Shown here piece after piece: positions 34,901-42,521 of a DNA stretch of 64,000 nucleotides. The DNA comes from Nocardiopsis xinjiangensis YIM 90004 (GTDB taxonomy: Bacteria > Actinomycetota > Actinomycetes > Streptosporangiales > Streptosporangiaceae): the NCBI RefSeq assembly GCF_000341145.1, contig NZ_ANBE01000004.1, forward strand, positions 58,599-122,598. The letters are read 5' to 3'. Both the position numbers and the translations under genes were made by a program. The number at the start of each line of letters is the position of its first letter. Position 1 is the first letter of the stretch. The notes below the pieces were generated by a model. That model made no database searches and was not told the DNA's origin. It was given only the letters and a program-made list of their open reading frames with translations.

Positions 34901-35530
34901 TCAGACGTGGGCGCCCAGGGCGCGCAGGAGGTAGGGCAGGAGTTTGTCGGCCATCTGCGGCCCGGGGCCGGGGCCCGGGCCGGGGGTGTGGGGGATGAGG
35001 TAGGTGTGGCTGACCATGGGGCCGATGATCATCTCTCCGACCACGTCCGGTTCTTCCACCGGAGCGATCTCACCGCGTTGGGCGGCCCGTTGCAACAGGG
35101 CCGAGACACGTTCCTGCAGGGGCAGCACGAAGTCGGCGAAGAGCACGTCGGCCAGGGCCTGGTTGTGGGCGGCCTCGCCGAGCACGGCACGCAGCAGGCG
35201 CCCGGAGGGGCCCTGCAGGGCGCGTGCCTTGTCGTGCAGCAGGGTTGCCAGGTCGCCGCGCAGGCTTCCGGTGTCGTGGTCGGGGCCCAGGTCCTCGGTC
35301 CAGGTCCGGGCGGCGCCCACGACCAGGTGTTCCTTGGAGCGCCAGCGCCGGTACAGGGTCGCGGTGGAGACCCCGGCCTCCTTGGCCACGGCAGCGGTGG
35401 TCAGACCGCTGTAACCGTGGGTCTGCAGGACGGCGAGGGTGGCCTCCATCAGCGCGCGGTCGCGCGTGGTGTCGCGCGGCCGTCCCCGGGTGGAGACGGG
35501 GTCGGCCTCCGGGAGGTGCTCGGTGGTCAT
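34901..35530 (-). CDS. TetR/AcrR family transcriptional regulator
   Basis: A 209-residue repressor with an N-terminal TetR helix-turn-helix, LTTAAVAKEAGVSTATLYRR followed by WRSKEHLV, and a helical C-terminal ligand/dimer domain ending in a Gly-Pro stretch (GPGPGPGP). It diverges from the aldehyde dehydrogenase at 36963, which carries a perfect TetR-type dyad, but a TnpB element now separates the two. The ATG at 35530 lies right at the edge of that insertion, so its native promoter may have been displaced. Confidence 0.9.
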   Translation of the reverse strand: MTTEHLPEADPVSTRGRPRDTTRDRALMEATLAVLQTHGYSGLTTAAVAKEAGVSTATLYRRWRSKEHLVVGAARTWTEDLGPDHDTGSLRGDLATLLHDKARALQGPSGRLLRAVLGEAAHNQALADVLFADFVLPLQERVSALLQRAAQRGEIAPVEEPDVVGEMIIGPMVSHTYLIPHTPGPGPGPGPQMADKLLPYLLRALGAHV

Positions 35531-35540
35531 CGTGTTGTTG

Positions 35541-35580
35541 GGCGTGGAGCCCCCGGCTTCAGCCGTGGGAAGGAAACGCC
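35541..35580 (+). repeat. RE-like hairpin upstream of tnpB
   Basis: CCCCCGGC-TTCA-GCCGTGGG (35550-35569) forms an eight-pair stem with one mismatch, flanked by pairing GGCGT (35541-35545) and ACGCC (35576-35580). It closely resembles the hairpin at the right end after the tnpB gene (CCCCTGCTTTGAGGCGTGGGG), in the same orientation. It may be the left-end hairpin of this element or a relic right end of an earlier one. Confidence 0.55.
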
Positions 35581-35628
35581 CTTCTCCTTCCTGATGTGGG
35601 TTACAAAAACGTACTGTAGAATGTGAGT

Positions 35629-36852
35629 ATGACTGGGAACACGGTGAAGCGGGCGTTCAAGTACCGCTTCTACCCCACGGATGCGCAGGCGGCGGAGCTG
35701 TCGCGCACCTTCGGATGCGTGCGCCTGGTCTACAACCGCGCCCTCGCGGCCAGGACGTCTGCGTGGTTCACCGAGCAGCGGCGAATCAACTACAACCAGG
35801 CCTCGGCCGCGCTGACGGAGTGGAAGAAAGACCCCGACCTGGCGTTTTTGAACGAGATCTCCAGCGTTCCGCTGCAGCAGGGGTTGCGGCATCTGCAAAC
35901 CGCGTTCCGCAACTTCTTCGACCAGCGGGCCAGGTATCCGCGGTTCAAGTCCCGCAAGAAGTCCAAGGCCTCGGCGGAGTACTCCCGGTCGGGGTTCAAG
36001 TATCGGCAGGGGCAGCTGACCTTGGCGAAGATGTCGGAGCCGTTGGACATCGTGTGGTCGCGGCCGCTGCCCGAGGGCGCGGTGCCCTCGACGGTGACGG
36101 TGTCCCAGGACTCCGCCGGACGTTGGCACGTGTCGATCCTGTGCGAAGAGACCATCGACCCCCACACCCCGGCCGAGAGTGCGGTGGGTGTGGATGCCGG
36201 CATCGCCTCGTTGGTGACCCTGTCCACGGGGGAGAAGGTGAGCAACCCCCGGCACGAGCGCCGCGACCGAAAGAGGCTGGCCCGGGCCCAGCGCTCCTTG
36301 GCGCGCAAGCAGAAGGCCGGCGCGAACCGGGACAAGGCCCGGGTCAAGGCGGCCCGGGTGTATGCCCGTATCACCGACCGCAGGAAGGACTTCCTGCACA
36401 AGCTCACCACTCGACTCGTCCGCGAAAACCAAGTGGTCGTGATCGAGGACCTGACCGTGCGCAACATGGTCAAGAACGGCAAGCTCGCCCGTGCGATCTC
36501 GGACGCCTCCTGGGCCGAGCTGCGCACGATGCTGGAGTACAAGTGCGCCTGGTACGGGCGGGAGCTGGTCACCGTGGACCGGTTCTTTCCCTCCTCCAAG
36601 TTGTGCTCGGCGTGCGGTGCTCTTCACAGCACGCTGGCGCTGAACGTGCGCGAATGGACGTGCGGCTGCGGTATCACCCATGATCGTGATGTGAACGCGG
36701 CGATCAACATCAAGGCCGCCGGGCTGGCGGTATCTGCCTGTGGAGCCGGTATGAGACCTCAACGGGAGTCCTCCCGGACGGGGCGGTCGGTGTCGAAGCA
36801 GGAAGGCCACGGGGCGACCCGTGAGGAGGCGCAAGCCTCGAACCACCGGTAG
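35629..36852 (+). CDS. tnpB: TnpB (OrfB) RNA-guided nuclease-type transposon protein
   Basis: A 407-residue TnpB beginning VKRAFKYRFYPT, the conserved N-terminal helix-turn-helix region. RuvC residues are intact: Asp in AVGVDAGIASL, Glu in VVVIEDLTVRNM and Asp in THDRDVNAAINI. The zinc finger has CSACG and CGCG pairs. An intact catalytic triad suggests an active nuclease guided by the RNA from its own 3' end. GTG at 35623 is an alternative start two codons earlier. The C-terminal tail overlaps the predicted guide-RNA scaffold. Confidence 0.92.
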   Translation: MTGNTVKRAFKYRFYPTDAQAAELSRTFGCVRLVYNRALAARTSAWFTEQRRINYNQASAALTEWKKDPDLAFLNEISSVPLQQGLRHLQTAFRNFFDQRARYPRFKSRKKSKASAEYSRSGFKYRQGQLTLAKMSEPLDIVWSRPLPEGAVPSTVTVSQDSAGRWHVSILCEETIDPHTPAESAVGVDAGIASLVTLSTGEKVSNPRHERRDRKRLARAQRSLARKQKAGANRDKARVKAARVYARITDRRKDFLHKLTTRLVRENQVVVIEDLTVRNMVKNGKLARAISDASWAELRTMLEYKCAWYGRELVTVDRFFPSSKLCSACGALHSTLALNVREWTCGCGITHDRDVNAAINIKAAGLAVSACGAGMRPQRESSRTGRSVSKQEGHGATREEAQASNHR

Positions 36853-36917
36853 GTGTTTCCCGCAATCCCCTGCTTTGAGGCGTGGGGAGGAAGTCAAGGG
36901 GAAATCTTATGCGTGTC
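36740..36917 (+). ncRNA. Predicted reRNA/omega RNA from the tnpB 3' end
   Basis: In TnpB elements the 3' end of the gene and the right end form the scaffold RNA, and the first bases beyond the element are the guide. Here the scaffold would end at GAAGTCAA (36890-36897), and the guide would begin GGGGAAATCTTATGCG at 36898, just before the aldehyde dehydrogenase promoter. The 5' boundary is arbitrary. Confidence 0.4.
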
Positions 36918-36932
36918 CCTGCGGGGGGTTGG

Positions 36933-36951
36933 AAACGAAACACTTTCGTTT
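36933..36951. promoter_or_regulatory. Perfect TetR-type operator before the aldehyde dehydrogenase
   Basis: AAACGAA and TTCGTTT are exact inverted arms separated by five bases (ACACT), ending 11 bases before the ATG at 36963. A repressor bound here would block transcription. The TetR protein encoded at 34901-35530 is the obvious candidate. Confidence 0.7.
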
Positions 36952-36962
36952 ACCATCGGTTC

Positions 36963-38375
36963 ATGACTCGAGCAGATGCCCCCAGCGAGCCACTGACACT
37001 GGCCACCGACATTCCGCCGACCGTGGCCCGCCTGCGCGCCACCTTCGCCTCCGGCCACACCAAACCCCTCGGATGGCGCCGCGCCCAACTGCGCCAGATG
37101 CGCCGCATGCTGGTGGAGGAGCGCCCGGTCCTGGAGCGTGCCCTGAAGCAGGATCTGGGCAAGAGCCCGGTGGAGGCGCACACCACCGAGATCGGTTTTG
37201 TCATCAACGAGATCGACCACACGCTGCGCCACCTGGCCTCGTGGCTGCGCCCCAAACGTGTGGGTGTGCCCATGGCCCTGGCCCCGGCCAAGGCCCGCAC
37301 GGTCCGCGAACCCCTGGGTACCGTGCTCGTCATCGCGCCGTGGAACTACCCGGTGAACCTGTCGCTGGCGCCCCTGGTGGGGGCGATCGCTGCCGGAAAC
37401 ACCGCCGTGCTCAAACCCAGCGAGCTCTCCCCGGCCACCTCCGGCGCTCTGGCCGAGCTGCTGCCGCGCTACCTCGACTCCGAGGCCATCGCCGTGGTCG
37501 AGGGCGGTATCCCTGAGAGCACCGCGCTGTTGGAGGAACGCTTCGACCACATCTTCTACACCGGCAACAGCGCGGTGGCCCGCATCGTCATGTCGGCGGC
37601 GGTCAAGCACCTGACCCCCGTGACCCTGGAACTGGGCGGCAAGAGCCCGGCCATCGTCGAACCCGGCGTGGATCTGGCCACCACCGCACGCCGCCTGGCC
37701 TGGGGCAAGTACACCAACGCCGGCCAGACCTGCGTGGCCCCCGACTACGTGCTGGCCGTCGGCGGGACCGCTGATGCTCTGGAGCGGGAACTGGCGGCCG
37801 CCATCACCGAGATGTTCGGCGACCAGCCCCAGAAGAGCCCCGATTTCGGCCGCATCGTCAACGAGCGCCACTTCGAGCGTCTCAACGTGCTGTTGGGCAG
37901 CGGAACGGTCGTCACCGGCGGACAGACCGACCGCGAGGACCTCTACATCGCACCGACCGTGCTCGGGGGCGTCGAACCCGACACCCCCGTCATGGCAGAG
38001 GAGATCTTCGGGCCCGTCCTGCCGGTGATCCGCGTGCCCGACCTGGACGCGGCGATCCGTTTCGTCAACGAGCGCGACAAGCCCCTGGCGCTGTACGCCT
38101 TCACCGACTCGGCCGAGACCAAGCGCCGCCTGACCACCGAGACCTCCTCGGGCGGACTGGCCTTCGGCCTGCCGATCGCGCACCTGGCCGTGCCCGATCT
38201 GCCCTTCGGCGGTGTGGGCGAGAGCGGTATGGGCGATTACCACTCCAACGCCTCCATCGACACCTTCTCCAACATGAAGTCGGTGCTGGACAAGTCGCTG
38301 GCCATGGACACCATGCGTCTGGCCTACGCGCCCATCAACGACCTCAAGGAGAAACTGCTGCGCAAGATGCTCTGA
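36963..38375 (+). CDS. NAD(P)+-dependent aldehyde dehydrogenase (class 3-like)
   Basis: A 470-residue aldehyde dehydrogenase. VLVIAPWNYPVNLSLAPLV is the cofactor-side motif, VTLELGGKSPAIVEPG contains the general-base Glu, and YTNAGQTCVAPDYVL the nucleophile Cys. The length and the C-terminal extension after DLPFGGVGESGMGDYH fit the class 3 / fatty aldehyde group, which oxidises medium-chain or aromatic aldehydes. ATG 36963 is chosen over the longer frame because the operator and promoter lie directly before it. A TetR repressor likely controls it. Confidence 0.92.
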   Translation: MTRADAPSEPLTLATDIPPTVARLRATFASGHTKPLGWRRAQLRQMRRMLVEERPVLERALKQDLGKSPVEAHTTEIGFVINEIDHTLRHLASWLRPKRVGVPMALAPAKARTVREPLGTVLVIAPWNYPVNLSLAPLVGAIAAGNTAVLKPSELSPATSGALAELLPRYLDSEAIAVVEGGIPESTALLEERFDHIFYTGNSAVARIVMSAAVKHLTPVTLELGGKSPAIVEPGVDLATTARRLAWGKYTNAGQTCVAPDYVLAVGGTADALERELAAAITEMFGDQPQKSPDFGRIVNERHFERLNVLLGSGTVVTGGQTDREDLYIAPTVLGGVEPDTPVMAEEIFGPVLPVIRVPDLDAAIRFVNERDKPLALYAFTDSAETKRRLTTETSSGGLAFGLPIAHLAVPDLPFGGVGESGMGDYHSNASIDTFSNMKSVLDKSLAMDTMRLAYAPINDLKEKLLRKML

Positions 38376-38385
38376 GACGGCTCCC

Positions 38386-39279
38386 TCACCGGACCGGCGC
38401 CTCGGTCTGTGTCTGCGGTGCAGGCCCCTCGGGCCGGGGTCTCGGTTCCTGCAGGTTCGGTGCCGTGTCCTCGGCCTGCGCCGTCGGCTCTTCGGTCCGG
38501 GGTGCCGGGGCCCCGGTCTGCGGCGCCGGGTCCTCGGTGAAGGGTCCGCGGGCGTTGCTGTAGGCCGAGCCCGACTCCATGGAGTGTCCGTCGAAGAGCT
38601 GCTCGACGGTCACGAACTCGTATCCGTCCTTCTCCAGCTCCTGGAGCACGCCGGGGATCGCCTCGACCGTGCTGGCGTGGATGTCGTGGAAGAGCAGGAC
38701 GCTGCCCTCGGCAGCTTCCTGCACGGCCGCGTCGGTGACCTGAGCGGAATCCAGGCTCTCCCAGTCGCGGGTGTCCACGTCCCACAGGAGCATGGGCTGG
38801 TTCACGCTCTGGCGCACGGTCTGGTCCAGGGCGCCGTAGGGCGGGCGCACGGTCCCGGGCTCCTCCCCGGTGGCCCGGGTGATGGCTTGGTCGGTGCGCT
38901 GGAGCTCGCTCTGGATCTCCTGAGAGGACAGTTCGGTCAGGTCCTGGTGGTCCCAAGTGTGGTTGCCGATCTCATGACCTTCCGCGGACATCCTCTGCAA
39001 AGTCCCGGTGTTGTCGGCGACCTTGGAGCCGAGCACGTAGAAGGTCGCTGCGGCCTCATGCTCGTTCAGGGTGTCCAGGAGCAGGTCGGTGTAGGCTCCG
39101 GGCCCGTCGTCGAAGGTCAGCGCGATGCACTTGTCCACGGAGCAATCGGGCCCTTCGGGCGCGTCCGCGGATGTGTCCGCGGAGGCGGCACCGGGACCGG
39201 CCAGGAGCAGGCCACCGGCGAGCAACACAGTTGAAGTAGCAGCAAACCCAATTCTGGGTATCGATGTTGTAACGTTCAC
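38386..39279 (-). CDS. Secreted polysaccharide deacetylase (NodB domain)
   Basis: A 297-residue exported protein. After a signal peptide (TSTVLLAGGLLLAGPGAASA) the NodB domain carries IALTFDDGPGAYTDLLL (catalytic Asp and metal Asp), GHEIGNHTWDHQDL (two metal His), VRPPYGALDQTVR, and VLLFHDIHASTVEAI (catalytic His). A low-complexity Pro/Glu/Thr/Gln tail of about 75 residues follows and may span or contact the cell wall. It would remove acetyl groups from peptidoglycan or another wall glycan. The start is uncertain: GTG 39279 or GTG 39297; no clear Shine-Dalgarno precedes either. Confidence 0.85.
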   Translation of the reverse strand: MNVTTSIPRIGFAATSTVLLAGGLLLAGPGAASADTSADAPEGPDCSVDKCIALTFDDGPGAYTDLLLDTLNEHEAAATFYVLGSKVADNTGTLQRMSAEGHEIGNHTWDHQDLTELSSQEIQSELQRTDQAITRATGEEPGTVRPPYGALDQTVRQSVNQPMLLWDVDTRDWESLDSAQVTDAAVQEAAEGSVLLFHDIHASTVEAIPGVLQELEKDGYEFVTVEQLFDGHSMESGSAYSNARGPFTEDPAPQTGAPAPRTEEPTAQAEDTAPNLQEPRPRPEGPAPQTQTEAPVR

Positions 39280-39434
39280 GTTTGTACTGTAGGTCACGCG
39301 AACCCCATGCGTGGTGACCGGTCCCACGTCCGCGGAGTGGGAAGCGCGACACCCTCGCCACTCAACCCTGGCCGGGGCGAACACACGAAACGCCCGCGAG
39401 CCGAGTGCGGATCGCGGGCGCTTCGCGGATCGGT

Positions 39435-41003
39435 TCAACCCATCCGTGCGTCGGTGAGCACCTCACCCGAGTCCATGCCGTCCAGCCCGAACAGCTCGGT
39501 GACGGTCACGAAGTGGTAGCCCTGCTCGTGCAGGCCCTCCAAGACCTCCGGGACGGCCTCCACCGACTGCTCGTGGATGTCGTGGAGCAGCACGACGCTT
39601 CCGGTCTCGGAGTGCGCCAGCGCGTGGTCGGCGACCTTGCCGCTGTCCCTGCTCTGCCAGTCCTGGGTGTCGACGTCCCACAGGATGAGCGGCTGCTCGA
39701 CCGCCCCGCTGACGGTGTCGTTCAACGACCCGTAGGGCGGGCGGATCGTGGGCGGCTCGGAGCCGGTCACCTCCCGCACGGCCTCGTTGGTGCGGGTGAT
39801 GTCCGCGCGTACCTGCTCGGCCGACATGTCGGCCAGGTCGTCGTGCTTCCACGTGTGGTTGCCCAGCTCGTGGCCCTCGGCGTCCATGCGCTGCAGAATC
39901 TCGGGGAACTCGCCCACCAGTCGGCCCAGCACGTAGAAGGTGGCCCGGGCATCGTACTCGGCCAGGATGTCCATGAGGCGGCCGGTGTGTTCGCCCGGGC
40001 CGTCGTCGAAGGTCAGCGCCACACACTTCAGGCGCGCGCAGTCCATACCGATGCCCTCCTCCGGCAAGGAGTCCTCCAGCGGGAACTCCGCCCCGTCCTC
40101 GGCATGGTTGCCCAGCGCGGCGTCGCGTGCGGTGAAACCCAGTTCGGAGACGAACCCCTCGACGGACCCGGCCTCCACCGACAGCACGACCTCCTCCCCG
40201 CCGGAGGCCTGGGGAACCTCGCCCGGGGCCATGTTCACGGCCAGGCCGCCGGCAGCGCTGAAGGCCAGGTCCTCCAGAGGGGACCCGGCCCAGTCCTGGG
40301 CGACCTCGGCGGCCTGCTCGGGATCGGACAGGTCGCGGGATTCTTCCTCGAGGGAGGAGACCTCCTGGTTCTCCCCGGAGGAGGAGCCGCCTTCCTCGGT
40401 GGCGGCCTCCTCGGTGGCCTGCGCACCGTCGGCGCGGGAAGCGACCTCACCGAGCAGTCCGGGCAACTGCTGGAGGGGAACGTCGTGCTCCTCCTGCAGG
40501 ACACGGACCACGGCCAAGTGGGCCTGTTCCAGTGCGGCCTCGTCGGTGAACAGGGACGTCCAGGGCAGTACCTCCTGCGAAGACGCGTCGTACCACAGGG
40601 TCCGGTTCTCCGAATCCTTCTGCACACCCGAGGAAACCTCGGAGGTGATCCGGGCGCCCACCACCTGTGATGAGACGGCCAGGAAACTCGCGTCCTGTCG
40701 CAACTCGGGACTGCCCTTGTCGGGCAGTGCTTCCAGGAACTCCGTCCGGCGCTCGGCCATCCGGGTGCGCATCTCCGACATCAGCGGGTGCGAGGCGGCC
40801 ACGCGCGGGTAGCTGTAGCTCACGGTGCTGTGCCCGGCCTCGATCGTCATGGACTCGACCGCGACCCCGGCGAAGGAATCCAGCGGTATCCGGATCGCAT
40901 CTGTGGGTGCCGGGGCCTCCTCCGGTCCCTGGCAACCCGAGGTCAGGAGCAGGCCGACGGCAACGGTGACGGACAACTTTCGGCGCAGTGAGGTGTCAAT
41001 CAC
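39435..41003 (-). CDS. Lipoprotein polysaccharide deacetylase, PdaC-like two-domain form
   Basis: A 522-residue protein with a lipoprotein-type signal (VAVGLLLTSGC, Cys near residue 24). Residues about 40-300 form a domain like the DUF3298/RsiV-type region found ahead of NodB in Bacillus PdaC, interrupted by a Glu/Ser-rich linker. The C-terminal NodB domain has VALTFDDGPGEHTGRLM, GHELGNHTWKHDDL, IRPPYGSLNDTVS and VLLHDIHEQSVEAV, so all catalytic and metal residues are present. It shares the NodB sequence closely with the next gene, suggesting duplication. Likely substrate is peptidoglycan on the outer face of the membrane. Confidence 0.86.
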   Translation of the reverse strand: MIDTSLRRKLSVTVAVGLLLTSGCQGPEEAPAPTDAIRIPLDSFAGVAVESMTIEAGHSTVSYSYPRVAASHPLMSEMRTRMAERRTEFLEALPDKGSPELRQDASFLAVSSQVVGARITSEVSSGVQKDSENRTLWYDASSQEVLPWTSLFTDEAALEQAHLAVVRVLQEEHDVPLQQLPGLLGEVASRADGAQATEEAATEEGGSSSGENQEVSSLEEESRDLSDPEQAAEVAQDWAGSPLEDLAFSAAGGLAVNMAPGEVPQASGGEEVVLSVEAGSVEGFVSELGFTARDAALGNHAEDGAEFPLEDSLPEEGIGMDCARLKCVALTFDDGPGEHTGRLMDILAEYDARATFYVLGRLVGEFPEILQRMDAEGHELGNHTWKHDDLADMSAEQVRADITRTNEAVREVTGSEPPTIRPPYGSLNDTVSGAVEQPLILWDVDTQDWQSRDSGKVADHALAHSETGSVVLLHDIHEQSVEAVPEVLEGLHEQGYHFVTVTELFGLDGMDSGEVLTDARMG

Positions 41004-41241
41004 GGGGGGACCATACCGGAGCAGGGGCGGCGAGTGTGAATCGTACGCAACCGTTTGGCTACTCTGGGTTGTCTATTGCCTGAGAAATTTCCGGATTGTC
41101 AGATATACCCGAACCCCGGATTCCGCGCGGTGCGCAGGCCCCGTCCCGTGGACGAGGCACCCGGAACCGGCATCGTTCCCGGTCCACTCCCGGAACAGGA
41201 CCGCGTGTCGATACGTGCCGCGGACCCGGAGGCCCCGCGTG

Positions 41242-42291
41242 TCACTGGGGCAGGGCCGCCTCGGCCACCGCCGCCACCAGAGCGCGGGTCTGGGCCAGCA
41301 CCTCCGGGCCCTGCTCCTTGGGCAGGTGCACGTGCCCGGCCGGCAGGTCGTGGCCGCCGCGGTCACGCAGGAGAGTGTTGCGGTAGGCGATCTCGTTGGA
41401 CAGGTAGTCGCCGCCGCCACCGCGCACCGCCACCGACCCCGGGGTCGGGCCCTCGGGTCGCTCGACCGCGGGCTCGCCCTCGGTCACGTGGGTGTTGACC
41501 ACCACAGGGAAGGGTCCCGGGGCGGCCTCGGCGATGTTTCCGGTGGGCAGCGACGTGCGGGTCCACTCCGGACCGTCCGGAACCGGGATCGGTCCGCTGC
41601 GCCGTACCCCCAGGTTGTCGGCCCCGCCGCCGCGCCGGGCCCCGTTCCACACCTCCAGGTCGAAACGGCCCGACCGTCCACGGCTCAGGGTGAGGACCGC
41701 TTCGGCGCGCTCGTGCTGGCCGGCCAGGGCCTCCTCCACCAGACCCTCGTCGAAATCGCCCCAGCGCACCGGGAAGATCGCCGTACGCACCACCGCGGTG
41801 TGCCGTCCCACGGGAAAGGTCCACCCGTTCAGGTCCAGGGCCGCGGCCCCGGAAGGGTTGGAACAGGCCGGGTCATCCTCCAGGTGGAAGGGATCGAACC
41901 CGGTCACGACCACACGCACCCACCGCTCGCCGGGTGGGAAGTCCAGGTCGGTGATCCCGCGCGACTCCACCTCCAGAACCCGCATGAGCTCCGCGCGCCG
42001 GTCGGCCTCCAGCGGGAAGGAGGGCCGCCAGGCGCGCAGCCGCGAGGCCAGAACCAGGCGGGCCCAGTACAGGGGACGGTCATCGAGTCCGTCCACGCCG
42101 GTGCGGGTGGCCTCGGTCCACAGGCGCGACCCGTGCGCGGCCACCACCTCGCGGGCCTGGTCCGGGTCCTGGGCGTCCCTCAGATCGGCGGTGAACAGGG
42201 GCTCGGCCGCAGCGAAACCGGAACGGGCCAACAGCCGACGGGGTTCGGGCAGATCGGCGCGGGCCTCTTCGGTCGTGGTGTCGTGGTGCAC
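41242..42291 (-). CDS. Pyroglutamyl-peptidase-I-like protein with Cys-to-Ser change
   Basis: A 349-residue protein, longer than the usual 215-residue C15 peptidase because of an N-terminal helical region of about 120 residues. The C15 pattern follows: VVVTGFDPFHLEDDP, SNPSGAAAL, the acidic strand FDLEVWNGAR, GGGGDYLSNEIAYRN, and HVHLP with the catalytic His. The position of the nucleophile Cys (usually YVCN) is Ser in DYLSN. It may be a serine-using or non-catalytic relative. GTG 42291 is the likely start. The upstream 230 bp are shared with the divergent ALDH at 42522. Confidence 0.72.
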   Translation of the reverse strand: MHHDTTTEEARADLPEPRRLLARSGFAAAEPLFTADLRDAQDPDQAREVVAAHGSRLWTEATRTGVDGLDDRPLYWARLVLASRLRAWRPSFPLEADRRAELMRVLEVESRGITDLDFPPGERWVRVVVTGFDPFHLEDDPACSNPSGAAALDLNGWTFPVGRHTAVVRTAIFPVRWGDFDEGLVEEALAGQHERAEAVLTLSRGRSGRFDLEVWNGARRGGGADNLGVRRSGPIPVPDGPEWTRTSLPTGNIAEAAPGPFPVVVNTHVTEGEPAVERPEGPTPGSVAVRGGGGDYLSNEIAYRNTLLRDRGGHDLPAGHVHLPKEQGPEVLAQTRALVAAVAEAALPQ

Positions 42292-42521
42292 GGGGTCGCA
42301 GACTGGTGTCGGGGGCGGGATCGGGGGTTGGCCGGGGCGCGGGTGGCCCTCGAGGTCCGTCCGGCCAGCCTAACGCCGCCGCGGCCCCGGAGCGCGGTTG
42401 AACGCGGCCCCGGGCGGGAAGAGGGGAGCTTCGATCGCGCGGGGTCCAGGTCTGGACCGGCGGGCCCGGACTTGGCAGGGTGTGGTGTGACCACCGTCCC
42501 TCTCAACGGAGAGAGAAACAC

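Larger units (their letters stand above)
35541..36897 (+). mobile_element. IS200/IS605-superfamily (IS1341-type) element with tnpB only
   Basis: The segment holds tnpB and no tnpA. The right end is the hairpin region 36866-36897 closing with GGGGAGGAAGTCAA, typical of the superfamily. The left end is less certain: either the hairpin at 35541-35580 is included, or the element starts just after TTAC at 35601-35604, a tetranucleotide used as target by some relatives. There are no terminal inverted repeats, as expected for this group. It is inserted between a tetR gene and its likely target gene. Confidence 0.7.
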
